A stretch of 64,000 bases of DNA. It comes from an uncultured Methylophilaceae bacterium (GTDB lineage: Bacteria > Pseudomonadota > Gammaproteobacteria > Burkholderiales > Methylophilaceae). The first letter of the stretch is position 1; each line of letters begins with the position of its first letter. A program made the position numbers and the translations under genes. This document shows positions 63,547 through 64,000 of this stretch, one piece after another. Location of the stretch: assembly GCA_905182075.1 (NCBI GenBank), contig CAJIZS010000001.1, positions 868,001 through 932,000 of the forward strand. Reading direction: 5' to 3'. The notes beneath the pieces were generated by a model. The model made no database searches and was not told the origin of the DNA. It worked only from the letters and a program-made list of their open reading frames with translations.

Positions 63547-64000
63547 TTAGATTTTCTCTTCCTGCTCTTTTATTGCCCATTCAATGTGTTCTTTAACCAT
63601 TAAGGATGAATTTTTTAATCTAGATCTTAATACGTTTAATATTATTTTTGATTTAGGTGCGTTACCTAGACCAATTGCAACATTCCTTAACCATCGCTCA
63701 TAACCAATTCTTAAGATAGCACTTCCTTCAAACATTTCTTGAAATTCATTTTCTTTAATCTTAAATGAATCTAAAAGAGATATTTTATTAAGATTTTTTC
63801 TTATTATAAAATCATGTTCTGAACTAGTTTTAGCAAATTTATTCCAAGGACAGACCAATCTGACAATCATCACAACCATATATTCTGTTACCAATTGGCC
63901 TTCTAAACTCTAGAGGTATCGACCCTTTATGTTCAATCGTTAAGTACGATATGCATTTCCTAGCATCAACTTTATAAGGACCAATTATTGCTTTGGTTGG
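63547..64000 (-). CDS. queG: Epoxyqueuosine reductase QueG (5' partial), frameshifted
   Basis: Last step of queuosine biosynthesis, reducing epoxyqueuosine in tRNA with cobalamin and two [4Fe-4S] clusters. Only the C-terminal part is present: [40 protein letters not shown], the second cluster motif YGCDDCQ, then LVCPWNKFA after a shift near 63860. The HEAT-like tail ends at 63547. The N-terminus is beyond base 64000. With queD it shows a queuosine pathway. Confidence 0.85.

Overview
The window is AT-rich, densely packed bacterial DNA with a Beta/Gammaproteobacterial gene order. The best match is a streamlined marine or freshwater methylotroph of the Methylophilaceae (OM43 / Methylopumilus-like). 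Three things point there: linked genes for the ribulose monophosphate (RuMP) formaldehyde-fixation route (transaldolase, 3-hexulose-6-phosphate synthase, 6-phospho-3-hexuloisomerase, plus pgi); neighbourhoods typical of Betaproteobacteria (bamB-der, hfq-hflX-hflK-hflC-hisZ-purA, ffs-dnaX-ybaB-recR, tRNA-Leu-tig-clpP-clpX-lon-tRNA-Val-tRNA-Asp-ppiD, mltD-gloB-methyltransferase-rnhA-dnaQ, rne/rluC-HAD-Rieske-sppA); and short intergenic gaps. The assignment is an inference, because there is no rRNA here.

Layout. 1-12.7 kb: outer-membrane assembly (bamB, bamD), ribosome GTPase der, rluD-pgeF, a ZIP metal transporter, gltX, then hfq-hflX-hflK-hflC-hisZ-purA. 12.7-18 kb: mtaD-ubiG-gph facing recR-ybaB-dnaX, with the 4.5S SRP RNA just upstream of dnaX. 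18-20 kb: aldehyde dehydrogenase and DUF779. 20.1-24.3 kb: an accessory region beside tRNA-Ser, holding att-like repeats, two glycosyltransferases (one fused to an integrase N-terminus), an 8/9-bp tandem repeat and two broken genes. 24.3-30.1 kb: central carbon (ppsR, ppsA, tal, hps, phi). 30-37.4 kb: folate/pterin genes (pabB, phhB) and a tripartite RND heavy-metal-type efflux system. 37.5-45.5 kb: protein quality control (tig, clpP, clpX, lon, ppiD) and three tRNAs. 45.5-55.3 kb: fabI, a peptide-type ABC importer without its ATPases, mltD, gloB, rnhA, dnaQ, queD and an M48 protease. 55.4-64 kb: orn, crcB, a KKPAA-repeat tail, rne, rluC, HAD, Rieske, sppA, pgi and queG.

The main caution is sequence quality. 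About two thirds of the genes, including essential single-copy ones, are interrupted by one-base indels, many at short homopolymers, while the protein sequence stays conserved on both sides. This pattern fits an uncorrected or low-coverage long-read assembly better than real decay. Several short segments inside conserved genes appear to come from unrelated genes: a [2Fe-2S] ferredoxin motif inside ubiG, a helicase-like Walker A inside clpX, an L5 ribosomal protein piece in front of the rnhA-linked methyltransferase, a Bacteroidota-like surface-protein piece between rluD and pgeF, and a G+C-richer block inside purA. At least two sit on short motifs shared with the host gene, so motif-anchored chimerism (assembly or read correction, less likely gene conversion) is the leading explanation. 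Broken genes are annotated below across their full reconstructed extent.

I found no convincing new defence or biosynthetic system. The most unusual real-looking structure is the tRNA-Ser island, with its direct repeats and the integrase/glycosyltransferase fusion.
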